A stretch of 12,405 bases of DNA, taken from contig JABGUA010000221.1 of the NCBI GenBank assembly GCA_018646825.1, positions 1 to 12,405 of the forward strand. Direction: 5' to 3'. The position numbers were made by a program, and so were the translations under genes. The DNA comes from Piscirickettsiaceae bacterium. Lineage in GTDB: Bacteria > Pseudomonadota > Gammaproteobacteria > Nitrosococcales > Methylophagaceae. This document shows, one piece after another, positions 1-7,128 of the stretch. Position 1 is the first letter of the stretch. Every line of letters starts with the position of its first letter. The notes beneath the pieces are model-generated. The model was not told the origin of the DNA and did no database searches. It was given only the letters and a program-made list of their open reading frames with translations.

Positions 1-244
1 CGAGAGGACCGGAGTGGACGTACCCCTGGTGTTCGGGTTGTTTTGCCAAAGGCATTGCCCGGTAGCTATGTACGGACGGGATAAGCGCTGAAAGCATCTA
101 AGTGCGAAGCCCCCCTCAAGATTAGATTTCCCAGAGCTTTAAGCTCCTGAAGGGCCGTTGAAGACTACGACGTTGATAGGCTGGGTGTGGAAGCGTGGTA
201 ACACGTGAAGCTAACCAGTACTAATTGCCCGTGAGGCTTGACCA
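1..244 (+). rRNA. rrl: 23S ribosomal RNA, 3' end (partial)
   Basis: This is the last ~244 nt of 23S rRNA; the rest lies upstream of the window. It is recognisable from the sarcin-ricin-proximal segment at the start (cgagaggaccggagtggacg), the internal run ggtagctatgtacggacggg, and the terminal segment ending gtgaggcttgacc, which matches the E. coli 3' end (GTGAGGCTTAACCTT) with small changes. The exact mature 3' end is uncertain by a few bases. It is the second-to-last gene of a plus-strand rRNA operon, followed by a 110-nt spacer with no tRNA and then 5S. Confidence 0.97.
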
Positions 245-275
245 TATAACCCCAAGTGTACTTGGGATGGTTTTT
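241..275 (+). other. Stem-loop in the 23S-5S spacer
   Basis: The inverted repeat CCCAAG (251-256) / CTTGGG (261-266) closes on a four-base loop. An outer pairing ACCAT (241-245) / ATGGT (267-271) encloses it, and a run of five T follows from 271. It abuts the 23S 3' end, so the likeliest role is pre-rRNA folding or processing. It also resembles a weak intrinsic terminator, which would be odd inside an rRNA operon. Confidence 0.5.
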
Positions 276-354
276 GCTGCACTACAACCTTCTATATTTA
301 TACAAACTTGTTTTTCTCATATTGGCTTAACTTTACGAAGTTGAGCAACGCTTA

Positions 355-472
355 TGCCTGGCGGCCATAGCGAATTGGTCCCACCTGATCCCATCCCGAA
401 CTCAGAAGTGAAACGATTTAGCGCCGATGATAGTGTGGGAGTTCCCATGTGAAAGTAGGTCACTGCCAGGCT
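355..472 (+). rRNA. rrf: 5S ribosomal RNA
   Basis: About 118 nt. The ends pair as in all 5S rRNAs (tgcctggcgg at the start with actgccaggct at the end), and the core contains the conserved cccatcccgaactcagaagtgaaac segment. The length is close to the usual 120 nt. It is the last gene of the rRNA operon, and a strong terminator begins 11 nt downstream. No tRNA gene lies between 23S and 5S or after 5S. Confidence 0.97.
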
Positions 473-483
473 TTTAAATTAAG

Positions 484-519
484 ATACCCAGTCCTCAACA
501 GAGGCCTGGGTATTTTTTT
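484..519 (+). terminator. Rho-independent terminator of the rRNA operon
   Basis: The stem ATACCCAG (484-491) / CTGGGTAT (506-513) continues after a T/C mismatch into CCTC (493-496) / GAGG (501-504) with an AACA loop. Seven T residues (513-519) follow directly. It is a strong canonical terminator just after 5S. Confidence 0.93.
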
Positions 520-611
520 GGGTGTAGGACATGCCATATTGCACCACTTAGGACTTTATTTACTTCAGCTACCTCTAGGGGTATAAACGAGTATAAGCAG
601 CTATAGCAGGC

Positions 612-646
612 AAAAAAATACCCTAACTATTAAAAAATAATTAGGG
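612..646 (-). terminator. Rho-independent terminator of the four-cysteine protein gene
   Basis: On the minus strand an 11-bp stem (one mismatch) between 636-646 and 621-631 closes on a four-base loop. It is followed by TA and then seven U (A-tract at 612-618). It lies 22 nt past the stop codon of the gene at 668-1216. Confidence 0.87.
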
Positions 647-667
647 CATTGAATCAGTGTTGATTAA

Positions 668-1216
668 TTATTCAGCAGGACAGGCATGCTGATTATTTGT
701 AGTATCGCAAACACTGGTTTGACTCAACAGCATTTGCCATTCAGAGACCTTTTCATCACTGATAGGAAACTTCCATAGCTTACGTAGGTGATAGAAGTGG
801 TCATTACCCATAATAGCCATTTCAATTGATGTAATCGTCAATTTACCGAGCTCACAGGTACTTTTCCAACTAATAGCATCGTAACCATTAATCATAGTTT
901 TTTCTGCTGGGCTACTGGTGTGCGCTTGACAAGTTCTTTGAGCAGGCTCGTCTTGCGATGCCTTAAAGCTATCAAGTGTGGTCGTTGTCTTTTCTATTTT
1001 ACCAATGTTAACGGCATAATGGTCTGAGAAGCCACGGTCAACGCTTTTCCATATTCTGAAATAGGTATCGTGCTCATTCATTGTAAAAGGTTGATACATG
1101 CCATAATCAGAAAATTCTGGCCCAAATTCGGTCATCAATTTCTCACCTGGTTCTAGATCATCTGCAAGGATGAGGGAGGGTATTAGTAGTGCGATTGCTG
1201 CGAACGTTAGTTTCAC
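668..1216 (-). CDS. Predicted secreted protein of unknown function, four cysteines
   Basis: I do not recognise this 182-residue protein. Residues 1-18 form a short signal peptide (Lys at position 2, hydrophobic core, likely cleavage after LILA), so a periplasmic or exported location is inferred. The mature part is acidic at its start and rich in aromatic residues. It holds four cysteines (96, 121, 170, 179), compatible with two disulfides. No transmembrane segment follows and no catalytic motif is evident. The start is GTG at 1216: GGAG lies 6 nt upstream, and the overlapping ATG one base earlier runs straight into TGA. It has its own promoter candidate and its own terminator, so it is monocistronic. 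It is convergent with the rRNA operon. Confidence 0.82.
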   Translation of the reverse strand: MKLTFAAIALLIPSLILADDLEPGEKLMTEFGPEFSDYGMYQPFTMNEHDTYFRIWKSVDRGFSDHYAVNIGKIEKTTTTLDSFKASQDEPAQRTCQAHTSSPAEKTMINGYDAISWKSTCELGKLTITSIEMAIMGNDHFYHLRKLWKFPISDEKVSEWQMLLSQTSVCDTTNNQHACPAE

Positions 1217-1257
1217 ATTAGGCTCCGTTTATTCTGTGTAAATAGTTTTAAACGACC

Positions 1258-1286
1258 ATAGTAGAGTTTAATGATCGTCTAATCAA
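1258..1286 (-). promoter_or_regulatory. Candidate sigma70 promoter for the four-cysteine protein gene
   Basis: On the minus strand, TTGATT (1281-1286) and TACTAT (1258-1263) are separated by exactly 17 nt. The -10 box is about 40 nt upstream of the GTG start, and the preceding gene ends in a terminator. Prediction from sequence only. Confidence 0.5.
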
Positions 1287-1340
1287 TTTTTGTCAGTATG
1301 GGCGTTTAAAAAGTTCACAGAAATATGAAAAGACAAGTGT

Positions 1341-1367
1341 AAAAAAGCCCACAAATAACGAGGGCTT
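1341..1367 (-). terminator. Rho-independent terminator of the rhodanese gene
   Basis: Minus-strand stem AAGCCC (1362-1367) / GGGCTT (1345-1350) with an 11-nt loop, followed by a U-tract (A-run from 1341). It lies 31 nt downstream of the rhodanese stop codon. The stem is only 6 bp, so strength is moderate. Confidence 0.75.
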
Positions 1368-1397
1368 AATGAAGATCAGTATTGACGAGCTAGAGAA

Positions 1398-1976
1398 TTA
1401 CTCAATATAGAGTTTTTCTTCATCTGGCTTATAGCTCCATGGCAAATTGGCATTTTTCCAACCATTAACTAAGCGCTGGCCTTTATGAGCACCTTCTTGA
1501 ACCTTATCACCTTCATAGCCATCAACGACGGTATATGCTTTGGTGTAGCCTAATTGGTTCAATAAATTAGCGGCTTTAGAGCTACGAGTCCCAGAGCGGC
1601 ACATTAAAAGAATCGTGGTTTCTTTGTTCAGTCCAGCTTCTTCAAGTTTCTCGTCTAAGGTGACAGAAAAGTTACTATTAGGCACTTTCTGGTAGCGGTG
1701 TTTTTCCGGATCCCATTCACTAAGATCATTAAACATATAGGGGATATTGACGTCCGCTGCATCTGCCATACCTAAAAACTCAATCTCAGCTTGGGTACGG
1801 ACATCGACCAGGTAGACATTTTCAGGGTCTTTCATTTTCATATCATGCGCTTGTATTGCAGTGATATAAAGTGCTTGTGGTGTTTGTTTCTTTTCAGGCA
1901 ATTGCGAAAAGTCTTCTGTCGCTTGTGTACAGCCAATTGAAAATAACATCAATAGAATTAAACTAATTTTATACAC
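1398..1976 (-). CDS. Exported rhodanese-domain sulfurtransferase, probable lipoprotein
   Basis: A single-domain rhodanese of 192 residues. The active-site loop CRSGTRS (residues 126-132, nucleophile Cys126) is intact, as is the upstream VDVR strand (57-60). It would transfer sulfane sulfur to a thiol or cyanide acceptor; the physiological substrate is unknown. The N-terminus has a Lys, a hydrophobic stretch and a lipobox-like FSIGC (Cys16). Ser at -3 is not ideal, so lipidation is likely rather than certain; Thr at +2 would favour the outer membrane. I place the start at GTG 1976, because AGGGG lies 8 nt upstream; the in-frame TTG at 1982 is only 2 nt from that motif. No partner gene is adjacent, and the upstream intergenic region is 100 nt with no clear promoter. 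Confidence 0.9.
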   Translation of the reverse strand: MYKISLILLMLFSIGCTQATEDFSQLPEKKQTPQALYITAIQAHDMKMKDPENVYLVDVRTQAEIEFLGMADAADVNIPYMFNDLSEWDPEKHRYQKVPNSNFSVTLDEKLEEAGLNKETTILLMCRSGTRSSKAANLLNQLGYTKAYTVVDGYEGDKVQEGAHKGQRLVNGWKNANLPWSYKPDEEKLYIE

Positions 1977-2076
1977 GATCAAAGCCCCTGATTAAAAGTA
2001 TTAGTTACTGCGAATACTATTTTCTTACAAATAGCACAGTAGAGCAATCAATAAAAGATATTAAATCAATGCCAAT

Positions 2077-3003
2077 CTAGGCAAGAGAGATTTTTTTTAA
2101 AGAGGACTGGCTATAATAACGGTAAACGTTTGGCAATAAAGCCAGTATGGCCTGTGTAAAAATTTGGAATTTCGAGAGCCTAGGACGACTGTATAAATCA
2201 TCGTCTTCTTGCAATGAAAGCAGCCTTAAAGTTGCGATGCCTGTGAGTGTCACGGTACGTATTTCCCAACCGAAACGACCTTGAAGTTGAAAGCCCAGAG
2301 CGAAACCATCTGAGAACAGAGTATGAATATTTTTATACTTATCGCGAATAATCGGTGCTAATTTAGTACTTTTCGATTCAAAAAGGCATTCTTCAGACAG
2401 TCTTACTTTCACGAAATCAGCTAATGGAAGATACAGCCGGTCATTTTCATATAAATCTTGTTGAATATCTTGATAGAAGTTGACAAGTTGTAGGGCGGTA
2501 CAGATTGCATCCGATTGTTTTAACTGGAGCGAGTTAGGCTGACTATGGAGCTGCAATAGCAAGCGGCCAATTGGGTTGGCTGAGCGACGACAGTAATCAG
2601 CAACCTCATTATCGGTTTGATATCGCTTTTGCGTCACATCCTGCTGGAATGCGGACAAGAGGTCTTTAAATAAGCTAACAGGCAAGGCATATTGCTCAAT
2701 AACATCGTTTAAAGCAATAAAAATCGCCGATTCACTATGGTAATTTTCGTGCTGAGTTCTAGCTTGATCGATTAGGGTTAACTCGTGTTCATATTCTGAT
2801 AAGGCAGCGAGTCTTTCAGTCTCAGTAGCATCACCTTCATCCGCAATATCATCAGCTGTCCTTGCAAAGGCATAAATAGCGCTAACGGCTTTACGTAGGC
2901 GCGCGGGTAATAAAAAAGAAGCAACAGGGAAGTTTTCGTAGTGGCTATTGGCTAGCCGTAGACAATAAGCATACGCAGTAGCTAAATCAGCTGAGTTGGT
3001 CAT
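2077..3003 (-). CDS. hpnC: Squalene/phytoene synthase family protein, HpnC type
   Basis: A 308-residue trans-prenyltransferase of the head-to-head class. HpnC is known to convert presqualene diphosphate to hydroxysqualene in the HpnCDE route to squalene. Visible hallmarks are SHYENFPVAS near residues 20-29, the first aspartate-rich motif ARTADDIADEGD (47-58), YCRRSANPIG (137-146) and the second aspartate motif QDIQQD (178-183) followed by DRLYLP. The first block and the YC-SANP-G block are characteristic of HpnC rather than HpnD or CrtB. I place the start at ATG 3003, which overlaps the rmuC stop by 17 nt. The longer frame to 3060 adds 19 residues that run back into rmuC. It is last in the mtaD-ubiG-mupP-rmuC unit. 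No hpnD, hpnE or hopanoid gene is present in the window. Confidence 0.87.
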   Translation of the reverse strand: MTNSADLATAYAYCLRLANSHYENFPVASFLLPARLRKAVSAIYAFARTADDIADEGDATETERLAALSEYEHELTLIDQARTQHENYHSESAIFIALNDVIEQYALPVSLFKDLLSAFQQDVTQKRYQTDNEVADYCRRSANPIGRLLLQLHSQPNSLQLKQSDAICTALQLVNFYQDIQQDLYENDRLYLPLADFVKVRLSEECLFESKSTKLAPIIRDKYKNIHTLFSDGFALGFQLQGRFGWEIRTVTLTGIATLRLLSLQEDDDLYSRPRLSKFQIFTQAILALLPNVYRYYSQSSLKKISLA

Positions 3004-4294
3004 CTTCTGGCGGTTCGCTAACCTGACGAATTTGGGTTTCAATTGGGGGAACAGCCTCAAGTTCTTCTTTTGCTCTAATCCCCATATCTAAAAACCGTTT
3101 ACCACTTGGTAATACTTGACGTTCCAGTGAACCGACGGTTTTATTGAAGTGCTCAACACTGCTATTTAAGCTGCTGCCTAATTTACCTAGATGGCCACTA
3201 AAGATGCTGAGACGTTTATACAATGTTTCGCCAAGATCACGTATTACCATTGCATTCTCCGTTAATGCTTGTTGCTTCCAACCATAGGAAACAGCACGTA
3301 AAATGGCGATAAAATTACTTGGTGTAGCTAAAATAACATTTGATTGCATAGTATCTTCAAGTAATTGCGGATCTAACTCTAAAGCGGCAGATAAAAAATG
3401 CTCTCCGGGAATAAACATGATGACGAATTCGGGGGATTGTGTGTATTCAGCCCAATAGTTTTTTGCAGCTAAGGCCTTGGCGCGTTGACGTATGGCGCTG
3501 GCATGACGTCTTATCTCTTTTGACTTAATGACGTCATCTTTTGCTTGAATGGCAGATAAATATGCATCGAGTGGTGTCTTCGCATCGACAATAATTTCAC
3601 GGTTCTCTGGTAGTCTAACAATCATATCTGGCCTGATACGGCCACTGTCTGTGTCCTGACTTGTTTGCTCATAAAAATCACAGTGCGCGACCATACCGCT
3701 CAGTTCGGCTAAACGGCGTAAGGTCATTTCACCCCATTGACCGCGAACTTCTGGTCGACGTAGTGCTTGGACTAAGTTTTGGGTTTCTTGTTTGAGGTCT
3801 TTTTGACCTTCATGCATGTATTTTATGGTGCTGTGGATTTGACCATAGGCTTGTTGGCGTTCTTTTTCGATGTCATTAATGTGCTGACTAGTTTTATTTA
3901 AAGCATCATTAATAGGTTTTATCAGCTGCTCTATGGCATGCTCACGGGTCTGTAAATCAGCTTTAGCTTCACCTTGATAACGTTTAAGGTTTTCTTCAGC
4001 AAGTTTTAAAAATTGTTCATTATTTTGATTTAAAGCGGCATTGGAAAGTTGACTAAAGGTATCAGCTAATTGAAAGCGTGCTTGATCAAGTAACTCATCT
4101 AATTGTTCATTAGATTGACGTTCTAGACGCAAGGTCATATCAAGCGTCTGATTCTCAATACGAAGGCGGGCTATATGACGATTTAAAAACCACCAGATGA
4201 GAATAGCACCAAAAACGAAACCAATTAACAGTAACAACAAAAGACCATTGTCTTGCTCAGCAAGCTGATTTAACAACGGAAAATCTAGAACCAT
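2987..4294 (-). CDS. rmuC: DNA recombination protein RmuC
   Basis: A 435-residue RmuC-family protein; in E. coli loss of RmuC raises recombination at inverted repeats. An N-terminal membrane anchor (about residues 17-37, LLLLLIGFVFGAILIWWF) precedes a long coiled coil (about 40-170). The RmuC core follows, with GQWGEMTLRRLAELSGM (185-201), RPDMIVRLP (221-229) and VDAKTPLDAYL (236-246). D223, D237 and K239 fit the PD-(D/E)xK nuclease-like pattern known in this family. The C-terminal region (roughly 350-405) is also typical. The ATG at 4294 overlaps the stop of the upstream phosphatase gene by 10 nt and has no strong Shine-Dalgarno, so translational coupling is likely. The length matches the family. 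Confidence 0.96.
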   Translation of the reverse strand: MVLDFPLLNQLAEQDNGLLLLLLIGFVFGAILIWWFLNRHIARLRIENQTLDMTLRLERQSNEQLDELLDQARFQLADTFSQLSNAALNQNNEQFLKLAEENLKRYQGEAKADLQTREHAIEQLIKPINDALNKTSQHINDIEKERQQAYGQIHSTIKYMHEGQKDLKQETQNLVQALRRPEVRGQWGEMTLRRLAELSGMVAHCDFYEQTSQDTDSGRIRPDMIVRLPENREIIVDAKTPLDAYLSAIQAKDDVIKSKEIRRHASAIRQRAKALAAKNYWAEYTQSPEFVIMFIPGEHFLSAALELDPQLLEDTMQSNVILATPSNFIAILRAVSYGWKQQALTENAMVIRDLGETLYKRLSIFSGHLGKLGSSLNSSVEHFNKTVGSLERQVLPSGKRFLDMGIRAKEELEAVPPIETQIRQVSEPPEDDQLS

Positions 4295-4938
4295 TTTAGC
4301 AAGTCACCGGGGGTGTCGATGTAGCCATCTGCTTGCCATGCATCAGGATCATCAGTATCAGAAATATAACCATAGCGTGCTGCGATTGTTGTCATACGGG
4401 CATTTTTGCCAGCTTCAATATCACGCGCGGCATCGCCTATGTATAGGCAATGCTCAGGTGTAACCGAGATAAGAGCGCAAGCATGTAGCATAGGCGCAGG
4501 GTGTGGTTTTGCATGTGACGTGGTGTCACCACTGACAATACAGGCGGCACGATCAGATAAGTTGAGAAATTTAACTAGGGGATCAGTCAAAAAAGCAGGC
4601 TTGTTAGTAACAATCCCCCATGTAATGTTAGCTTGTTCTAAAAAGTTAAGTACATCAGGCATGCCAGGAAAAAGGACGGAGCCACGTGCGATATTATCTT
4701 GATATAAGCGAATAAAACGCTGTTGTAACGGCCGAAAGGCCGCATCATCAGCTGTAAGACCAAAACCAAGCCCTAATAAGCCAGCACTACCATTACTGGC
4801 AACGGGCCGGATAGCAGCATGTGGCAGAGCGGAATGACCTTCTTCTTCTAATAAGCTATTTAAGGCAAAACCCAAATCGGGCGCCGTATCAACTAAAGTG
4901 CCATCGAGATCAAATAGCACTGCGCGATAGTCAGCCAT
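4285..4938 (-). CDS. mupP: HAD phosphatase, MupP-like (often annotated phosphoglycolate phosphatase)
   Basis: A 217-residue HAD subfamily IA phosphatase with all four motifs: DLDGT with nucleophile D10 and acid/base D12, motif II Thr111 in VTNKP, motif III Lys144 in HAKPHP, and motif IV GDAARD (D169, D173). A cap domain lies between about residues 18 and 85. Gph hydrolyses 2-phosphoglycolate, while MupP of Pseudomonas hydrolyses MurNAc-6-phosphate in peptidoglycan recycling. I favour MupP because the gene directly follows ubiG, as in Pseudomonas, and the C-terminal segment RYGYI...DDPDAWQAD resembles MupP more than Gph. This is from remembered sequence, and substrate cannot be settled by motifs. 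ATG 4938 has GAGG 7 nt upstream. It overlaps rmuC by 10 nt. Confidence 0.88.
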   Translation of the reverse strand: MADYRAVLFDLDGTLVDTAPDLGFALNSLLEEEGHSALPHAAIRPVASNGSAGLLGLGFGLTADDAAFRPLQQRFIRLYQDNIARGSVLFPGMPDVLNFLEQANITWGIVTNKPAFLTDPLVKFLNLSDRAACIVSGDTTSHAKPHPAPMLHACALISVTPEHCLYIGDAARDIEAGKNARMTTIAARYGYISDTDDPDAWQADGYIDTPGDLLKWF

Positions 4939-4953
4939 GACGTAACCTCATAT

Positions 4954-5649
4954 TCAAAGAGGACGGGTACAATGCATTAAATAGTTGACCTTAATATCAT
5001 CACTTAGATGAAAGCCTTTGTTAAAGGGGTTATAGGTCAATCCTTTTACATGACTCACTTTTAAGCCTGCGATACGGCACCACTTGGCCATTTCTGATGG
5101 CTTAATAAAGCGCTGATAATCATGTGTCCCTTTAGGCAGCATATTCATGACATATTCGGCACCCAGTACCGCTAACAAGTATGCTTTCGGGTGACGGTTC
5201 AAAGTTGAGAAGAAAAGTTGACCACCGGGTTTGACTAAATCAGCACAGGCTTGGATAACTGAAACAGGATCAGGTACATGTTCTAGCATTTCCATACATG
5301 TCACGACATCATAAGATTCAGGAGATTGTTTAGCCATATCTTCAGCCGTAATATGCTGGTAATCAATAGTGAGGCCGGATTCAAGGGCATGTAGTTTGGC
5401 GATATTAAGGGCCATCTCTCCCATATCAATACCCGTTGTGTGGCCACCTGATTTAACGAGGGCTTCTGTGAGAATACCACCACCACAACCAACATCAATT
5501 ATTTGCTGTGTTTCTAACTCACAATGACTTTCAATAAACGCTAAGCGGTGTGGGTTTAGATCATGAAGCGGCTTAGACTCACCTTCTAAATCCCACCAAC
5601 TGGATGCAAGTGCATCAAATTTTGCGACTTCTGATGGATCAACGTTCAT
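4954..5649 (-). CDS. ubiG: Ubiquinone biosynthesis O-methyltransferase UbiG
   Basis: A 231-residue class I SAM-dependent methyltransferase that carries out both O-methylations of ubiquinone biosynthesis. The N-terminal UbiG signature is present (AKFDALASSWWD, then KPLHDLNPHR, residues 9-35). The SAM-binding motif I is IDVGCGGG (51-58), the acidic strand-2 end is GID (73-75), and motif post-II contains MLEHVPDP (121-128). The length is normal. Its ATG overlaps the mtaD stop as ATGA, and AGG lies 8 nt upstream, so it is translated with mtaD. The MtaD substrates MTA and SAH are products of SAM-dependent reactions such as this one, which may explain the pairing. Confidence 0.96.
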   Translation of the reverse strand: MNVDPSEVAKFDALASSWWDLEGESKPLHDLNPHRLAFIESHCELETQQIIDVGCGGGILTEALVKSGGHTTGIDMGEMALNIAKLHALESGLTIDYQHITAEDMAKQSPESYDVVTCMEMLEHVPDPVSVIQACADLVKPGGQLFFSTLNRHPKAYLLAVLGAEYVMNMLPKGTHDYQRFIKPSEMAKWCRIAGLKVSHVKGLTYNPFNKGFHLSDDIKVNYLMHCTRPL

Positions 5650-6965
5650 TTGTTTTGCCTTATTTTATCAGCCCAAACCTGGGCTGTTTCGATAACTTTA
5701 TGTTGGTTCAGTGTCGTCAACTGCCGATCTTTTAATAATGTTTTTCCTTCAACCCAAACATCAGTCACTTTGTCACGTCCCGTTGCATAAACAAGCTGTG
5801 AGATAACATCATAACAAGGCTGGTTTTCGATATTGTTAAGGTCGACTGCAATCAGATCGGCGACTTTACCCACTTCAATGGAACCTATCTTATCATCTAA
5901 GCCCAAAGATTTAGCTGCATTAATGGTGGCCATCTCTAACGCGGCATGTGCCGGGATAGCACTAGCGTCATGTGCAACAGCCTTAGCCAATAATGCGGTT
6001 TGTTTCATTTCTGCAAACATATCCAAGCCATTATTAGAGGCAGCCCCATCAGTACCAATTGTGATGTTGACATTGTGCTGTGCCAATTTAACGATAGGGG
6101 AAAAACCACTGGCGAGTTTTAAATTAGATGTTGGACAGTGAGCGATGTGGACCCCAGCTTCAGCACACCAATTGATTTCTTCATCAGTTAACTGTGTCAT
6201 GTGAACAGCAGTAAGGCGAGGAGATAATAGGCCTAAATCCTTTAATCGTTCTAACGGTCGGACGCCATATTGTTCGACACTTTGTGTGATTTCGCCCGCG
6301 GTCTCGTGAATATGCATATGAATAGGAACATCGAGTTCTTCAGCATTGGTAATAATTGATGTCATGCTGTCATCTGAGACCGTATAAGGTGCGTGTGGGG
6401 CATAAGACGTCGTTACCCGTGTATGACGGCTATAGCGATCATGCAGCTGTTCACCTTTACGTAGATATTCAGCTGGATTCTCTGCCCAAGCACTTGGAAA
6501 CTCAATAACGACCATGCCTAAATTTGCACGAATACCACTTTGGTCTACGATTCGGGCAGTGGCATCGGGGAAAAAATACATATCGTTAAAACAGGTTGTA
6601 CCACCTCGGATCATTTCAGCAATGGCGAGTTCAGAGCCAGCTTCAACAAAACCATCACTCATCCATTTTGCCTCAGTAGGCCAAATATGATCATTAAGCC
6701 AAGTCATCAGAGGTAAATCATCAGCCATGCCTCGCAGTAGTGACATAGCTGCGTGGGTATGGTTATTGATGAGGCCGGGAGCAATACAGCGGTCATCAAA
6801 ATGTTGTTCAACAGTCGCGGTGTAGCGCTTTTTTACAGCATCTTGAGGTAAAACAGCCAAAATATGGCCTTGATGAATGACAATACAATGCTGTGTCAGC
6901 ACCGTATTGTGTGGTAGCACGGGGACGACCCAACGGGCATAAAGAATAAGATCAACAGTTTCCAT
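5646..6965 (-). CDS. mtaD: 5-methylthioadenosine / S-adenosylhomocysteine deaminase (amidohydrolase family)
   Basis: A 439-residue TRZ/ATZ-type amidohydrolase that deaminates methylthioadenosine and/or SAH to the inosine compound. The metal and catalytic residues are all visible: NNHTHAA (H69, H71), SYAPHAPYT (H191), HMHIHET (metal H218, catalytic E221), the TAVHM histidine H255, and GTDGAASNN with metal D306. An N-terminal beta-strand domain and the C-terminal return strands (GKVADLIAVDL) complete the fold. Pseudomonas aeruginosa PA3170, which occupies the same place before ubiG, is a known MTA deaminase. It is first in the five-gene minus-strand unit. The ATG at 6965 has no Shine-Dalgarno, and a perfect TATAAT ends 9 nt upstream of it, so the message may be leaderless. 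Confidence 0.93.
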   Translation of the reverse strand: METVDLILYARWVVPVLPHNTVLTQHCIVIHQGHILAVLPQDAVKKRYTATVEQHFDDRCIAPGLINNHTHAAMSLLRGMADDLPLMTWLNDHIWPTEAKWMSDGFVEAGSELAIAEMIRGGTTCFNDMYFFPDATARIVDQSGIRANLGMVVIEFPSAWAENPAEYLRKGEQLHDRYSRHTRVTTSYAPHAPYTVSDDSMTSIITNAEELDVPIHMHIHETAGEITQSVEQYGVRPLERLKDLGLLSPRLTAVHMTQLTDEEINWCAEAGVHIAHCPTSNLKLASGFSPIVKLAQHNVNITIGTDGAASNNGLDMFAEMKQTALLAKAVAHDASAIPAHAALEMATINAAKSLGLDDKIGSIEVGKVADLIAVDLNNIENQPCYDVISQLVYATGRDKVTDVWVEGKTLLKDRQLTTLNQHKVIETAQVWADKIRQNK

Positions 6966-6973
6966 AGGCCATG

Positions 6974-6979
6974 ATTATA
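6974..6979 (-). promoter_or_regulatory. Candidate -10 box (TATAAT) of the mtaD operon
   Basis: A perfect TATAAT on the minus strand, with 8 nt between it and the mtaD ATG. No good -35 hexamer lies 16-18 nt upstream. Normal spacing from -10 to +1 would put the transcript start at or within about two bases of the ATG. Confidence 0.5.
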
Positions 6980-7053
6980 CCGTCATCGACAATAGAACAC
7001 AGCGGGGAGTATCAGAAAGAGGCAAGACGCTGTTAAGGGATAAAAATATTGAT

Positions 7054-7082
7054 TGAACAATGTTATCCTAACGTTGTCTTAT
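7054..7082 (+). promoter_or_regulatory. Candidate promoter with overlapping dyad operator for the SDR-kinase pair
   Basis: TTGAAC (7054-7059) and TCTTAT (7077-7082) are 17 nt apart, each matching four of six consensus bases. Between and over them lies the dyad ACAATGTTA-TCC-TAACGTTGT (7057-7077), with one mismatch in nine arm pairs. Position and symmetry fit a regulator-binding site. The leader to the ATG would be about 40 nt. Confidence 0.4.
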
Positions 7083-7128
7083 AACAGTGACAATTGACCT
7101 GAAAACAGTACAGAATTAAGGAGCTAAG

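Noticed and set aside
520..611. Possible tRNA or small RNA after the 5S terminator
   Set aside because: No cloverleaf, no promoter and no stable stem seen in these bases.
2059..2080. TGCC/GGCA stem after the hpnC-type gene as a terminator
   Set aside because: Only four base pairs and no U-tract directly after it.
2091..2098. Run of eight T (A on the coding strand) near the 3' end of the hpnC-type gene as a slippage or phase-variation site
   Set aside because: A shift there would change only the last few residues after all catalytic motifs.
3004..3060. N-terminal extension of the HpnC-type frame by 19 residues
   Set aside because: It lies wholly inside rmuC, is basic and unlike the family, and ATG 3003 fits both the HpnC start and coupling to the rmuC stop.
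5301..5498. Overlapping open frame inside ubiG
   Set aside because: It has no ribosome-binding site and lies in a second frame of a well-supported gene. The same applies to open frames opposite mupP, mtaD, the SDR gene, the kinase gene, pnuT and the receptor gene.
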